Shown in pieces: positions 53,177-64,000 of a stretch of DNA of 64,000 nt (its first letter is position 1; the number at the start of each line of letters is the position of its first letter). The notes under the pieces were generated by a model. That model searched no databases and had not been told where the DNA came from. It saw only the letters and a program-made list of their open reading frames with translations. The stretch is from Malaya genurostris (Eukaryota; Arthropoda; Insecta; Diptera; Culicidae), in NCBI RefSeq assembly GCF_030247185.1, contig NC_080571.1, forward strand, positions 110,009,128 to 110,073,127, written 5' to 3'. A program made the position numbers and the translations under genes.

Positions 53177-53887
53177 GAAGTGTCGAGTTGTGGAATTTTC
53201 TCCTATGTTCAATACTGTTCAGTATATTTTTGTCGACGCATCGCAGTTGAATCTTTATTTTAAATGCACTCGCTTGGTGCAATTTTTGGAATGCTTGTTT
53301 TTTTTGGAAAAAAAGGTTTTTATCGGGTTCTGGCATTCAGAAATATTTTGCCAACTGTCACTGCGGACTGCATAAAAAATGTTTTTAAACGATTTCTCCA
53401 CTGCCAAACTCATGTCAAGTTCTGGCACTCAATGTTTTTATCCGGTTTTTCCATTCAACAATAATTAAACGGGTTTTCTAAACAAAGTTGTACTTGTCCG
53501 ATTTTTGCATTCAGTTATATGTTCAACATGTAGCAAGTAATGGAAACATTCGAATCAAATATCGGAACATTATTCATAAGCGGAACCAGACACCACGATC
53601 ATAATTATGAATCCATTAAAGAAACTCTTCATTCAGAATGTCATTTCCTATAAACAACGTAAACATCCAACAGCACGAAATTACCTAAACAACAGTACAA
53701 TTCCGGTTGATGCGTCTAATCACTGCTAGCTTGGCGATGATCCTGCTAAAATTTTCTACCCACGAGCTTTGCAGTAGAATACCGCCAGAGAAAATTGATT
53801 CCGTAAACAAGTTTTAATAACTAACGATATTTTATGCACATAATTATGATTCCATGTAAGCTAAAACTTTTTCAATTTTCCTGACAG
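53177..53887. other. Unassigned sequence, probable intron side of the next feature
   Basis: Ends with a pyrimidine-rich tract and CAG (TTTTTCAATTTTCCTGACAG), a good splice acceptor. Confidence 0.35.
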
Positions 53888-53965
53888 AGAAGCAACCACT
53901 CCATCGATCCATTCAGCAAATGCCGGTGAAGATTAACTTGTCCCTTCTCGTTAGGACGGTTGCTG
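53888..53965 (+). CDS. Candidate 78-bp host exon with both splice sites
   Basis: A polypyrimidine tract and AG end at 53,887, and GTGAGT, a strong donor, begins at 53,966. Between them one frame is open throughout. It contains an ATG at 53,920 and reads KQPLHRSIQQMPVKINLSLL then VRTVA, ending in phase 1. The exon may be internal or may hold the start codon (MPVKINLSLLVRTVA would be the first 15 residues). It lies in a stretch without transposons. I do not recognise the protein, and partner exons were not found. Confidence 0.35.
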
Positions 53966-54715
53966 GTGAGTGGAGACCGCTAAAGGACGAAGCGAAATGG
54001 CCCTGATGCTACTACACATACACAGGACACTGTGTATTCAACTACCTAGGTGCCGTAATGTGAGCACTGAGCATGCATACTAAACGGGCAATTTTTCGCA
54101 TTGATCGTTGCCGGCCATTAATAGAATGTGTAGTGGTCATGCTGCTTCCCGTTGGTGTCTCTGCTGCTCGAATGAGGCATAAACGAGTAATAGTTGAGCG
54201 TGATATTTTTATGTAATCGTTGAGTTTTTCTGTACGATTAACGAAACATAATTAATTAATTTATTACCATTTCTTTTCTGACGCTATTGAATGTACAGGA
54301 ATTGAGACTTTTTTTGTTTTTTTTTAGTTTGGTTATGATGAAGTGGTTCAGTCCAAATATTGAACAATTCATGCTCATCAGACTCCTTGAAGCAAAATCA
54401 TGATTGGTTCGAAATATTATTTATACCACTGCTCCTGAGTCACTTAATGGACAATTATCATGAACTATCGAATTCTCTACATTTAAATTTCAAAAACGTT
54501 GTCACCTAAAAACTTCGCTAAAATGAAATTTGTTACAGTGTTTTGAAAAAACATTTCTAGCATGACTGTGTGTTATTACCGTTCCTAATCAAACGCCTAA
54601 CTAAACTAGTGTTGGATAAGATGCGTCAGTCCTATCTCATGAAGTCTTATCAACACTACGATATGTAAAATGAGAATCAAGGTCCGTTTTTACCTTTTTT
54701 TATATATATAAAACC
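53966..54715. other. Unassigned, single-copy sequence
   Basis: Downstream of the candidate exon; no second exon seen. Confidence 0.3.
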
Positions 54716-54965
54716 CTTCTTAATCCACCTAGTGGTGTGATAATGCCTTTCTCTTCTTTCATAATAGTCTCATGAAAATATGTTTCATACATTTATTAAA
54801 TAATTTTAGACGCCAATTGATTCAGATTGATTCGAGTAGTTCACAAAAGCATGCTTCAGTGTTTATGTCACAAAGTCAGCATCATTCTTCCAAACTAGTG
54901 CTTGACATTTGCGTTGCCTATTTGTATGAGAACAGTGATGCTAATCTAAAAAAACTTTTCTAATC
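54716..54965 (+). repeat. Family A start joined to family D repeat
   Basis: TTAATCCACCTAGTGGTGTG begins it (family A end), followed directly by the family D blocks shared with 2456-2690 and a TTTGCGTTGCCTATTTGTAT end that recurs at 57,393. Confidence 0.6.
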
Positions 54966-55135
54966 CCATTTTAATCCAGCGAGATCCCTGTCAAACTTTT
55001 TTTACTCCCGGTAAAACTTGTTCGAGTTCAGACAAAGTTTAGAGTGATTTGCCCCTTGGGTGTACCTATCGTTTTGATGTACATTCCAGATAAATGTAAT
55101 ATGATTTCAACTAAATATCAACACTTTTTACACTC

Positions 55136-55214
55136 GACAGTAACTGAAGACAGTAACTAAACTGTAACTAAAAAAGACAGTAACTGAAGACAGTAACTAA
55201 ACTGTAACTAAAGG
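55136..55214. repeat. Short tandem repeat, two ~40-bp units
   Basis: ACAGTAACTGAAGACAGTAA and CTAAACTGTAACTAAA occur twice in tandem; each unit itself contains repeated CAGTAACT. Confidence 0.8.
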
Positions 55215-55665
55215 GTTACTTATGGAAGTTTAAAATTATAGATACGACAGCCGATTAAGTAAACGGATTTAATCCTGTAAGGTCAGTGTGGCAGAGATAA
55301 ACTCAAGATTACAATGTCTTATATGGTCCATCAAAAATTGGATCAGTAACCGTGAACCAATGAATAATGAAGTAATAATGTTATTTTTTTACTCTTCGAC
55401 AATAAGTGTCGTTAAATATTGGTAAACGACGGAAAAAATTCATAGTAACAATACAAGTTTGGAAGGAAGTAAACATATTGCACAAAATCTATTGTTACTT
55501 CCATTCACTTTAATGACTCGTAAGATAAAAAATATTATATATATTATTAATAATAATTCTAATTGATTTTTGCCTTCATGTGTCAAGATCCACTCGCTAT
55601 GCAGCAAATGCCACGATTTCTTTCATATTTACGACGCATGTACTGGTATCAAACCAAGTTTAATA
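55215..55665. other. Unassigned AT-rich sequence
   Basis: No gene or repeat recognised. Confidence 0.3.
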
Positions 55666-55668
55666 GTA

Positions 55669-56130
55669 TGTTCACATTAGCGCTGATATCAAGTGATATA
55701 CGGACACACTTGATATCCGATGATATCATGTGCAATATCACTTGATATCCCATACAATTTGATGTCAATGCGTATTATCATTTTGGCATGATATCCGGGA
55801 TATCATGTACGATATCATGTCGAGTTGTCAAAAATCGCGACTAGCAACACGGATAATGGCATTGAATGAACTCATTTATGAACGTCACTTCGAGAGTGAC
55901 AGTAAACAATCATTATAATTTCAAATTTTTCAACAAATACTAGCGTTTGGAGACGATAAAATGCAAGACTTCAATTATTGATTTAATTTTAATAGAGAAA
56001 GGTAATATTTTTGATCTTATTTCTAATGAGTGCATTCAATATGACAACTTGATTCGATCATATGTGAACACTTCGACATGATATGCATATCATCTCGGTA
56101 TATCAAGTGATATCAGCGCTAATGTGAACA
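55669..56130. mobile_element. MITE with ~30-bp inverted ends, GATATC-rich, 5-bp TAGTA duplication
   Basis: TGTTCACATTAGCGCTGATA opens it and TATCAGCGCTAATGTGAACA closes it; the inverted repeat extends through ATCA and TGATAT. TAGTA lies outside both ends (55,664-55,668 and 56,131-56,135). The 462-bp interior has no ORF but many GATATC and TGATAT palindromes. Superfamily not assigned. Confidence 0.8.
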
Positions 56131-56517
56131 TAGTATAATGCTCCATTCTGAATAAACGGTAGATTTCGCACAATGAATTAAGATCAACATTACCACCTCA
56201 GAGTAAAAACTTTTTCTTCAACTTCTACTATAATTTTTCTAAATAATTTGCCCGTTTTTATAAGAAATCGTTGGAAAGCTGGAGAAATTGAAAATTTTCC
56301 AATCGATTTAACAGCTCTTGCTGAAAATATCATCTCTAAACAAGCAGCGCCTCAACATTTCAGTTTTGCGAAAATATGCCAATATACGAAATCTGCAAAT
56401 TTACAGACAAATCTTCAGACCTGGCATCTCGTCGCGGTATATACCAGTGTTGCCAAGTTATTTTTCAAAAACTATTATTTACACGCAGCGAAAAAAATGA
56501 AATAATAACCATATTCA
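56131..56517. other. Unassigned sequence
   Basis: The frames 56,248-56,505, 56,318-56,500 and 56,376-56,600 overlap in three phases and lack motifs. Confidence 0.3.
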
Positions 56518-56746
56518 CGGTTGATTTTTCATTAGGGCGTATAAGTGACAGTTTCTCTTTGATCACTCTCTCTTTCGATTATTATGTTTTTTTTCTTTGA
56601 TTTCACTATTCTGTTTGAAAGTTTCGGGTATTATTCCATGCTAAAAGTTGAGTGATAAACGTGGAAACGGCTTGGTTATTGATAGAAGAGAAATTAAACA
56701 AAGAGAAACTATCACATGCTTATACGCCCTAATGAAAAATCAACCG
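56518..56746. mobile_element. MITE, 229 bp, ~46-bp terminal inverted repeats
   Basis: CGGTTGATTTTTCATTAGGG at the left, its exact complement at the right, and the match continues through CGTATAAG and GTTTCTCTTTG with a small gap. No target duplication is evident. Non-coding. Confidence 0.8.
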
Positions 56747-56959
56747 AGTGAAAGTGAAAGTAAATAATTGTAACGGAACTTGAGTATAGATATCTCAATA
56801 ATGCTTTTATTTGTTATAATCATTTTTTTGTTTTTGAGAATAAAACGATTTCTTTCAAACTAATTTGCAAGGTAACTTTTCATAGCAACATTCTTCCTAT
56901 TTATATTTGTTATCGAATTCTTAAAATCCTAACGTTTCATTAATATTGTCAATTTTTGA
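56747..56959. other. Unassigned AT-rich sequence
   Basis: Nothing recognised. Confidence 0.3.
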
Positions 56960-57430
56960 AACATTGACTTTCTGGGATATAAAATTTTTTCAAGTACCAG
57001 AAAGTCGATTTTTTGAAAAATTTTTTTAGATGACACTAAATCTTGACGTTACATGCAATTATGCAATTTTAAGACTTTTGGCAGAAAAAAAATTTTCAAT
57101 TTCGGAAATTTCATGTACTACTTCCCCCCCCCCCCCCCTATAGTGCTTTTTCAAGATCGAAAATATTCAAACCTTATCCATGATTTTTTGCATGAAGACT
57201 TTTTTCGAGGTGCTAAAACTTTTGAACAACAGCGCTTTACGAAATTAGAAGTGTTCACAAAACATTGACACCTTATATACATTAGAGCGCTAAAAACAAC
57301 GTGTTTTGTCGGTTACGTCACTTATACAATCATATCTCCGGAACCAAAAGTCACAGCCATTTGACTTTGAACTTGATCAATGACCCACATTTGCGTTGCC
57401 TATTTATATGAGTGATGCTAATCTAAAAAA
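56960..57430 (+). repeat. Truncated family B unit
   Basis: Holds the right half of the hairpin region (GATGACACTAAATCTTGACG, TTTCATGTACTACTT with a run of 15-16 C at 57,124-57,138), the GACTTTTTTCGAGGTGCTAA segment and one sub-repeat (GTCGGTTACGTCACTTATAC). Confidence 0.75.
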
Positions 57431-57475
57431 CCCTTCTTAGTCCACTTAGTGGAATTTTCATATATCTTTAAAAAT

Positions 57476-57792
57476 CACCATAAGGGGGAGTACATGAAAT
57501 TTTCGAAATCGAAAAAAAATTTTTGATGCCAAAAGGCTTAGAATTGCATGAAACGTCGAGATTTAGTGTCATCTCGAAAAAAATTTTTTTTTGAAAAAAT
57601 CGACTTTTTGGGACTTATAAAACTGGGACTTAGAAAAATATGAAAATTTTTCTAAGTCCCAGAAAGTTGATTTTTTCAAAAAAAATTTTTTTTGAGATGA
57701 CACTAAATTTCGATGTTTTATGCAGTTTTAAGAGTTTTGACATCAAAAAAAATTTTCGATTTTGGAAATTTCATGTACTCCACCCTATGGTG
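57476..57792. repeat. Long hairpin, unit 1
   Basis: CACCATAAGGGGGAGTACAT pairs with ATGTACTCCACCCTATGGTG; inner GTGTCATCTC/GAGATGACAC and GGGACTTAGA/TCTAAGTCCC. Confidence 0.8.
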
Positions 57793-58330
57793 CTTTTTCA
57801 AGATCGATAATTGTCAAACCTTTACCACCGGGCAGCACCCCTTAAGCATGTCCAATTTTGGTCAAATTTTGCATGAAGGCTTTTTTCGAGGTGCTTAAAC
57901 TTTTGAGCACTAGAACTTTACGAAAATAGAGTTGATCCCAAAATTTTGGCACCCTTATATATACAAGAGCGGTAAAAATCAACGTGTTTTGTCGGTTACG
58001 TCACTTATACCATCATATATCTGGAACCAAAAGTCACAACCATTTGATCTTCGAACTTGATCAACGGCCCGACAGTAGCTTTCAAACGAGCCCAAGTTTG
58101 TTAAAATCGGATCAGCCATCTCTAAGAAAATTGAGCGCGTTCAAATACAACGCTTTTTGTCGGTTACGTCACTTATACAATCATATCTCCGGAACCAAAA
58201 GTCACAACCATTTGATCTTCGAACTTGATCAACGGCCCGACAGTAGCTTTCAAACGAGCCCAAGTTTGTTAAAATCGGTTGAGCCATCTCTGAGAAAATT
58301 GAGCGCGTTCAAATATCTTCGAAAAGTGCA

Positions 58331-58374
<44 letters not shown>

Positions 58375-58536
58375 TTTTCCGATCTCGTCGAGCTGAGTCG
58401 AATGGTATATAACACTATGGGTCTCCGAGGCTCCGTTCGAAAGTCGGTTTTTCCAGCAATTCTAATACCTTTCTATAGAGAAAGGCAAAAAGCCTTCTTA
58501 GTCCACTTAGTGGGATTTTCATATATCTTGAAAAAT

Positions 58537-58838
58537 CACCATAGGGGGGAGTACATGAAATTTTCGAAATCGAAAAAAAATTTTTGATGCCAAACGGCTT
58601 AGAATTGCATGAAACGTCAAAATATAGTGTCATCTCGAAAAAAAAATTTTTTGAAAATATCGACTTTTTGGGACTTAGAAAAAATATGAAAATTTTTCTA
58701 AGTCCCAGAAAGTTGATTTTTTCAAAAAAATTTTTTTTTGAGATGACACTAAATTTCGATGTTTTATGCAGTTTTAAGAGTTTTGGCATCAAAAAAAATT
58801 TTCGATTTTGGAAATTTCATGTACTCCCCCCTATGGTG
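58537..58838. repeat. Long hairpin, unit 2
   Basis: CACCATAGGGGGGAGTACAT pairs with ATGTACTCCCCCCTATGGTG; arms of about 145 bp, with a loop around AAAATATGAAAATTTT near 58,680-58,698. Confidence 0.85.
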
Positions 58839-59754
58839 CTTTTTCAAGATCGATAATTGTCAAACCTTTACCACCGGGCAGCACCCCTTAAGCATGTCCG
58901 ATTTAGGTCAAATTTTGCATGAAGGCTTTTTTCGAGGTGCTTAAACTTTTGAGCACTAGAACTTTACGAAAATAGAGTTGATCCCAAAATTTTGGCACCC
59001 TTATATATACAAGAGCGGTAAAAATCAACGTGTTTTGTCGGTTACGTCACTTATACCATCATATATCTGGAACCAAAAGTCACAACCATTTGATCTTCGA
59101 ACTTGATCAACGGCCCGACAGTAGCTTTCAAACGAGCCCAAGTTTGTTAAAATCGGATCAGCCATCTCTGAGAAAATTGAGCGCGTTCAAATACAACGCT
59201 TTTTGTCGGTTACGTCACTTATACAATCATATCTCCGGAACCAAAAGTCACAACCATTTGATCTTCGAACTTGATCAATGGCCCGCCAGTAGCTTTCAAA
59301 CGAGTCCAAGTTTGTTCAAATCGGTTCAGCCATCTCTGAGAAAATTGAGCGCGTTCAAATACAACGCTTTTTGTCGGTTACGTCACTTATACAATCATAT
59401 CTCCGGAACCAAAAGTCACAGCCATTTTATCTTCGAACTTGATCAATGCCCCGATAGTAGCTTTCAAACGAGCCCAAGTTTGTTAAAATCGGTTGAGCCA
59501 TCTCTGAGAAAATTGAGCGCGTTCAAATATCTTCGAAAAGTGCACACACATACACACATACACACATACACACACACACACACACACAGACATTTTCCGA
59601 TCTCGTCGAGCTGAGTCGAATGGTATATAACACTATGGGTCTCCGAGGCTCCGTTCGAAAGTCGGTTTTTCCAGCAATTCTAATACCTTTCTATAGAGAA
59701 AGGCAAAAAGCCTTCTTAGTCCACTTAGTGGGATTTTCATATATCTTGAAAAAT

Positions 59755-60056
59755 CACCATAGGGGGGAGTACATGAAATTTTCGAAATCGAAAAAAAATT
59801 TTTGATGCCAAACGGCTTAGAATTGCATGAAACGTCAAAATATAGTGTCATCTCGAAAAAAAAATTTTTTGAAAATATCGACTTTTTGGGACTTAGAAAA
59901 AATATGAAAATTTTTCTAAGTCCCAGAAAGTTGATTTTTTCAAAAAAATTTTTTTTTGAGATGACACTAAATTTCGATGTTTTATGCAGTTTTAAGAGTT
60001 TTGGCATCAAAAAAAATTTTCGATTTTGGAAATTTCATGTACTCCCCCCTATGGTG
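59755..60056. repeat. Long hairpin, unit 3
   Basis: Same as unit 2 at an offset of 1218 bp; no difference seen. Confidence 0.85.
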
Positions 60057-60929
60057 CTTTTTCAAGATCGATAATTGTCAAACCTTTACCACCGGGCAGC
60101 ACCCCTTAAGCATGTCCGATTTAGGTCAAATTTTGCATGAAGGCTTTTTTCGAGGTGCTTAAACTTTTGAGCACTAGAACTTTACGAAAATAGAGTTGAT
60201 CCCAAAATTTTGGCACCCTTATATATACAAGAGCGGTAAAAATCAACGTGTTTTGTCGGTTACGTCACTTATACCATCATATATCTGGAACCAAAAGTCA
60301 CAACCATTTGATCTTCGAACTTGATCAACGGCCCGACAGTAGCTTTCAAACGAGCCCAAGTTTGTTAAAATCGGATCAGCCATCTCTGAGAAAATTGAGC
60401 GCGTTCAAATACAACGCTTTTTGTCGGTTACGTCACTTATACAATCATATCTCCGGAACCAAAAGTCACAACCATTTGATCTTCGAACTTGATCAATGGC
60501 CCGCCAGTAGCTTTCAAACGAGTCCAAGTTTGTTCAAATCGGTTCAGCCATCTCTGAGAAAATTGAGCGCGTTCAAATACAACGCTTTTTGTCGGTTACG
60601 TCACTTATACAATCATATCTCCGGAACCAAAAGTCACAGCCATTTTATCTTCGAACTTGATCAATGCCCCGATAGTAGCTTTCAAACGAGCCCAAGTTTG
60701 TTAAAATCGGTTGAGCCATCTCTGAGAAAATTGAGCGCGTTCAAATATCTTCGAAAAGTGCACACACATACACACATACACACATACACACACACACACA
60801 CACACACAGACATTTTCCGATCTCGTCGAGCTGAGTCGAATGGTATATAACACTATGGGTCTCCGAGGCTCCGTTCGAAAGTCGGTTTTTCCAGCAATTC
60901 TAATACCTTTCTATAGAGAAAGGCAAAAA

Positions 60930-62776
60930 TAGGTATAGAATTCGCTCAAACTTTCGAAAAATTTTCCGAGGCCCGGAGGGCCGAATGTCATATACCAATC
61001 GATTCAGCTCGACGAACTGAGCAAATGTCTATGTGTGTGTGTGTGTATGTGTGTGTGTGTGTCTGTATGTGTGTTGTCAACTAAGAGGTCGAGATCTCAG
61101 AGATGGCTGGACCGATTTTGATCAAACTAGTCGCAAATGAAAGGTCTCCCCGTCACCCATAACGCTATTGAATGGTTTTGAGATCGGATGTTTACTTTTT
61201 GAGTTATACGAAGTTTTATGTCAAAATTTTCAGTTTTTTGACAGTATCTGTCACATTTGACCTTGAAAACAGAATAAGTTTCCAGACTTAGATTTCGCAC
61301 GGTAATACCTATCCAACAAGCCATAGATTGTTGAAATCCGTCCATTTTTAACGGAGATATCGATATTTTTGTGTAAGCCTTATTCCAGTAGAAGGAATTT
61401 TGAGCGCTGTATGAAAAAGCAATGCTTGGGAGCAACATGAAACACGATTTTTCATACTGTTACATACATTTTTTTCTAATACCAAAAAGACTGTGTACAG
61501 CATCCTTTTTTATGACAATTTGTCTCGGACCGATTTTAGCACGGTTCGTTTTTGGCAACACAATCGTTCGAATGTAACATATGTAAACCAGATGATGGCA
61601 GCATTTTCGAGTTGATAGCAATTCCATAATTATATTGTTTTAAGCTGATTACAGCAATAAATGCTGGAAAGCATAACACCCATATACCTTTCGAATCAGT
61701 TCGTCGAGATCAGCAAATGCGGGTGTGACAAATAATTTCACTCAATTTTCGCGGAGATGGCTAAACTAAAAACTCTACAAACTCAGATTCATATGAAAAA
61801 TCGTATACTTCCAAACAAGGTTCCTGAATTACGTTTGGATCCGACTTCTGATTGCGGAACCACAGGATGATATGTGAAACGAAATTAAAATAATGCAATT
61901 AATTTTTCTCGTAGATGGCTGAACCGATCTAAGATTCAAATGAAATCTAAGAATCATCTATGATTCAAATGAGAGGTCTTAAAATCCTATAAAACCTCTT
62001 ACTTTTTAGTCAGATCCGACTTCTGGTTTAGAAAATGCTGGGTGATTAGTATATAAATGTCCATTTCACATAAATTAATCAGGTTTATCGGGTTTGCAGA
62101 TTTGGATAGTCGATTACCAAATAAATTTATTTCAGTTTGAGCGGTATTTTTTTTTTTTGGGATTCGGTATGTACCCCCAAATTTTAATTCGCACTACAAT
62201 TTCTCAAAGATGTCTACACACTGCTCAGGTGAATTTAACTGATTTCTGCTACACCGATTTTAGAATTCCGGTTCCAGTATCGAATCGATTCTCAAAGCTC
62301 AATCATTTTCTCAAAAAAGACCAAATCGAACTTCAAAAACAAATATTACAGGACTTAAGGTCCCATACAAAATTGGTGAATTTTATCCGATTCTGGAATT
62401 ACAGATGATGAGTTTATAAATTTCATGTAAATTGTTTGGTGTAATAATTTATGGCCATTCGAATCATTTTGGGCTATGCTAATTCCTGAATACCGACTCT
62501 GGAAGTACCATAAATAATGACGAAAAACTTTAAAGTGGAACTTACTTCGACATCTCATGGAATGTTCAATCGATTGTCACACGCTAAGATTGAAATTCGA
62601 TATGTTTTGCAGTTTCGGCATTACAGGGTAATGAGTGATTAAAATCTCAATTTGCCGTTTAAAACGACGATAATTGAAATAATGTCATGAGAACTAAAAC
62701 ACCTAAGAATATCCATGCAAAAACATATGCGTATTGATAAAAAAAGGTATCATCTCACTGCTAGGTGGATTAATCA
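60930..62776 (-). repeat. Family A element, reverse, long and diverged
   Basis: Starts GAGGCCCGGAGGGCCGAATG with a TG microsatellite (61,031-61,072), contains sub-repeat traces (GGATCCGACTTCTGATTGCG, CTCGTAGATGGCTGAACCGA) and ends ACTGCTAGGTGGATTAATCA. A second end-like segment near 61,678-61,730 (CATATACCTTTCGAATCAGT) suggests two fused copies. Confidence 0.6.
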
Positions 62777-62904
62777 CGTTTTTAACTACATCATCATCAA
62801 CATACACTAAATAGATGATGAGAGATCCGATGATCAGAAGGAAGCGGTTGTTCGCAACGGGAAGGTATTTGTCATCGGTTTAATGAATACTCAGGTAGAA
62901 CGTT

Positions 62905-63345
62905 ACGCACGTAACGATTTAAAATGCCTATATCTTACAAAAGAGTAACGCATGTAATGTTTTGTAACAAAAAAAACTTATTTAAAGTAACGAATGTACT
63001 ACTTGTAACGCCAAAAACTTATACAGAATAACACATGTCACGTTTCGTAACGCCTGTAACTTACAAAAAGTAACGCTTCGTAACGCCTGTAACTTATAAA
63101 AGGTAACGCTTCGTAACGCCTAAAACTTACTAAAAAGTAACGCATCGTAACGCTTGGAACTTACAAACGAGTACCGCTTGTAACAATTCGTAACGTCATA
63201 ACTCACAAAAAAGTAATGCATGTACCGCTCCGTAATGCCTATAACTTACTAAAAAGGAATGCATGTAACGCTATGTAGCGCCTATGATTCACAAAAAGTA
63301 ACGAATGAAACACTTCGTAGCAGCTACAACTTCCTTAAAAGTAAG
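62905..63345. repeat. Degenerate minisatellite based on GTAACG
   Basis: About 12 imperfect units of roughly 33-40 bp of the form AAAAAGTAACGCATGTAACG, CTTCGTAACGCCTGTAACTT, drifting toward both ends. Confidence 0.8.
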
Positions 63346-63436
63346 GCATCGTAACTCAGGCTTCTTATCTCACGATAATATCGAGTTAAACGCTTCGTCA
63401 AATTGGAAATTATTCCATATTGAGGACGAGTATAGC

Positions 63437-63545
63437 GTGATGTCGATGCCTTTCACCCAACCCGCCTGGGTTCGATTCCCAACCCCGAAAAATAGGGTCG
63501 AAATGTTTTTCTAGCCCGAAAAGGTGAATGAACTTAAGGCATAAT
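63437..63545 (+). mobile_element. tRNA-derived SINE, plus strand
   Basis: CGTGATGTCGATGCCTTTCA, then CGCCTGGGTTCGATTCCCAA (B box), then AATAGGGTCGAAATGTTTTT and GGTGAATGAACTTAAGGCAT. Third copy of the family at 5049-5213. Confidence 0.75.
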
Positions 63546-63587
63546 ACGTCTTATAAGTAAAAAGTAGCTGTTTGGGTATAAAAAACC

Positions 63588-64000
63588 TGTCTTAATCCAA
63601 TGCGTAATGTGTAATGATGCCTTTTTCATATTACTTATATTTCCAAAAATTTCACTGGAAGATTCTGTCAAGAAATTTTGTTTTCTATCTTAAATAAAAT
63701 AAGAAACTTTCTTTGGATATAAACTGACATAACCTTTTTGATTTGTGAATAGTTATGTCAAGTTAATAAGAACTTACTTTATTTTGCATCGTCGCACTAA
63801 ATGGTTGAACTCACTTCGCCCAATAGATCTAGAACCGACCGTCGGACCCGGATGAAACTAAACAAGCCTAAGTTTGTGGGAATCGATCAAATCATCTCTG
63901 AGAAAATTCAGTGAATCTCGTTCTAGAGTTTTTGACCATTACTTGGAACCAGTATAGCCGAAGTCGGTTCGCTTAGTAAGTAACTAATATAGCCTACAAA
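63588..64000 (+). repeat. Family A element, forward, running off the right edge
   Basis: CTTAATCCAATGCGTAATGT and ATGCCTTTTTCATATTACTT begin it, and CTAGAACCGACCGTCGGACC is a worn sub-repeat. It closely parallels the starts at 5237 and 40,618. Confidence 0.6.

Larger units (their letters stand above)
57431..60926 (+). repeat. Tandem array of three family B units (about 1060, 1218 and 1220 bp)
   Basis: Units start near 57,431, 58,491 and 59,709 at CTTCTTAGTCCACTTAGTGG and end CTATAGAGAAAGGCAAAA. Units 2 and 3 look identical except for 2 bp in the CA microsatellite. Unit 1 differs by having two instead of three copies of the 168-bp sub-repeat (GTCGGTTACGTCACTTATAC... GAAAATTGAGCGCGTTCAAA). Each unit has a ~300-bp hairpin, a block ending CTTATATATACAAGAGCGGT, the sub-repeats, a CA microsatellite and the end GTCGAATGGTATATAACACT. 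Open frames in the units are by-products of the repeats. Confidence 0.9.

Noticed and set aside
58415..60010. 125-codon minus-strand frames, present twice
   Set aside because: They lie in the hairpin region of family B and are identical only because the unit is duplicated. Composition (FF, KK runs) reflects A/T tracts.
57984..60850. Open frames of 142-200 codons with repeated CRLRHLYNHISGTKSH segments
   Set aside because: They are translations of the 168-bp family B sub-repeat and CA microsatellite. Length follows repeat copy number, and nearby frames on the other strand are equally open.

Overview
The window looks like AT-rich dipteran DNA, most likely from a mosquito. It has one good candidate host coding exon at the left edge and a second candidate exon near 53.9 kb. 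Almost everything else is transposable elements (TEs), their relics, tandem repeats and unrecognised intergenic or intronic sequence. The organism call rests on the element mix, which I know as typical of mosquito genomes: a Loa/I-group LINE with RNase H, an ITmD37E transposon, irritans-type mariners, tRNA-derived SINEs, and abundant AC-rich dispersed repeats containing GGAACCGGAAGTCGGATC and AAGTTTGTGAAAATCGGTT. No prokaryotic genes, CRISPR arrays or operons are present.

Layout. 0-0.6 kb: first coding exon of a minus-strand gene that continues off the left edge. 1.7-17 kb: dispersed repeats (called families A to F here), a hAT-type MITE, SINEs, a Foldback-like element with a 9-bp target duplication (14.8-15.6 kb) and a gene fragment at 16.3 kb. 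17.3-17.8 kb: an inverted-repeat element with a tRNA-like gene in each arm. 18.6-20.4 kb: unique sequence. 20.4-30.1 kb: a reverse transcriptase fragment, then a 4.6-kb array of about 576 copies of one 8-bp unit, then a decayed CR1/L2-like LINE with an ITmD37E transposon inserted in its endonuclease region. 30.6-37.3 kb: an intact Loa-type LINE bracketed by two identical 489-bp direct repeats, inside a family A element. 37.3-43.4 kb: two decayed mariners, one nested in family A, plus a SINE. 43.4-56 kb: mostly unique DNA with a Tc1-like relic, a LINE relic split by a hAT MITE, a small ORF, a Harbinger-like MITE and the candidate exon. 55.6-64 kb: two MITEs, a tandem array of roughly 1.2-kb units each carrying a ~300-bp hairpin, and more family A copies.

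The elements do not form a pathway. What the window records is nesting order and recent activity. The freshest events are the Loa LINE (uninterrupted 1216-codon ORF, apparently identical flanking repeats) and the 1218-bp tandem duplication. The most unusual object is the octanucleotide array. Every unit contains an AATAAA hexamer and overlapping matches to the forkhead-factor consensus, and its minus strand has no stop codon in any frame. I did not find a convincing undescribed protein system. All alignments were done by eye, so element boundaries without a stated target duplication are approximate.
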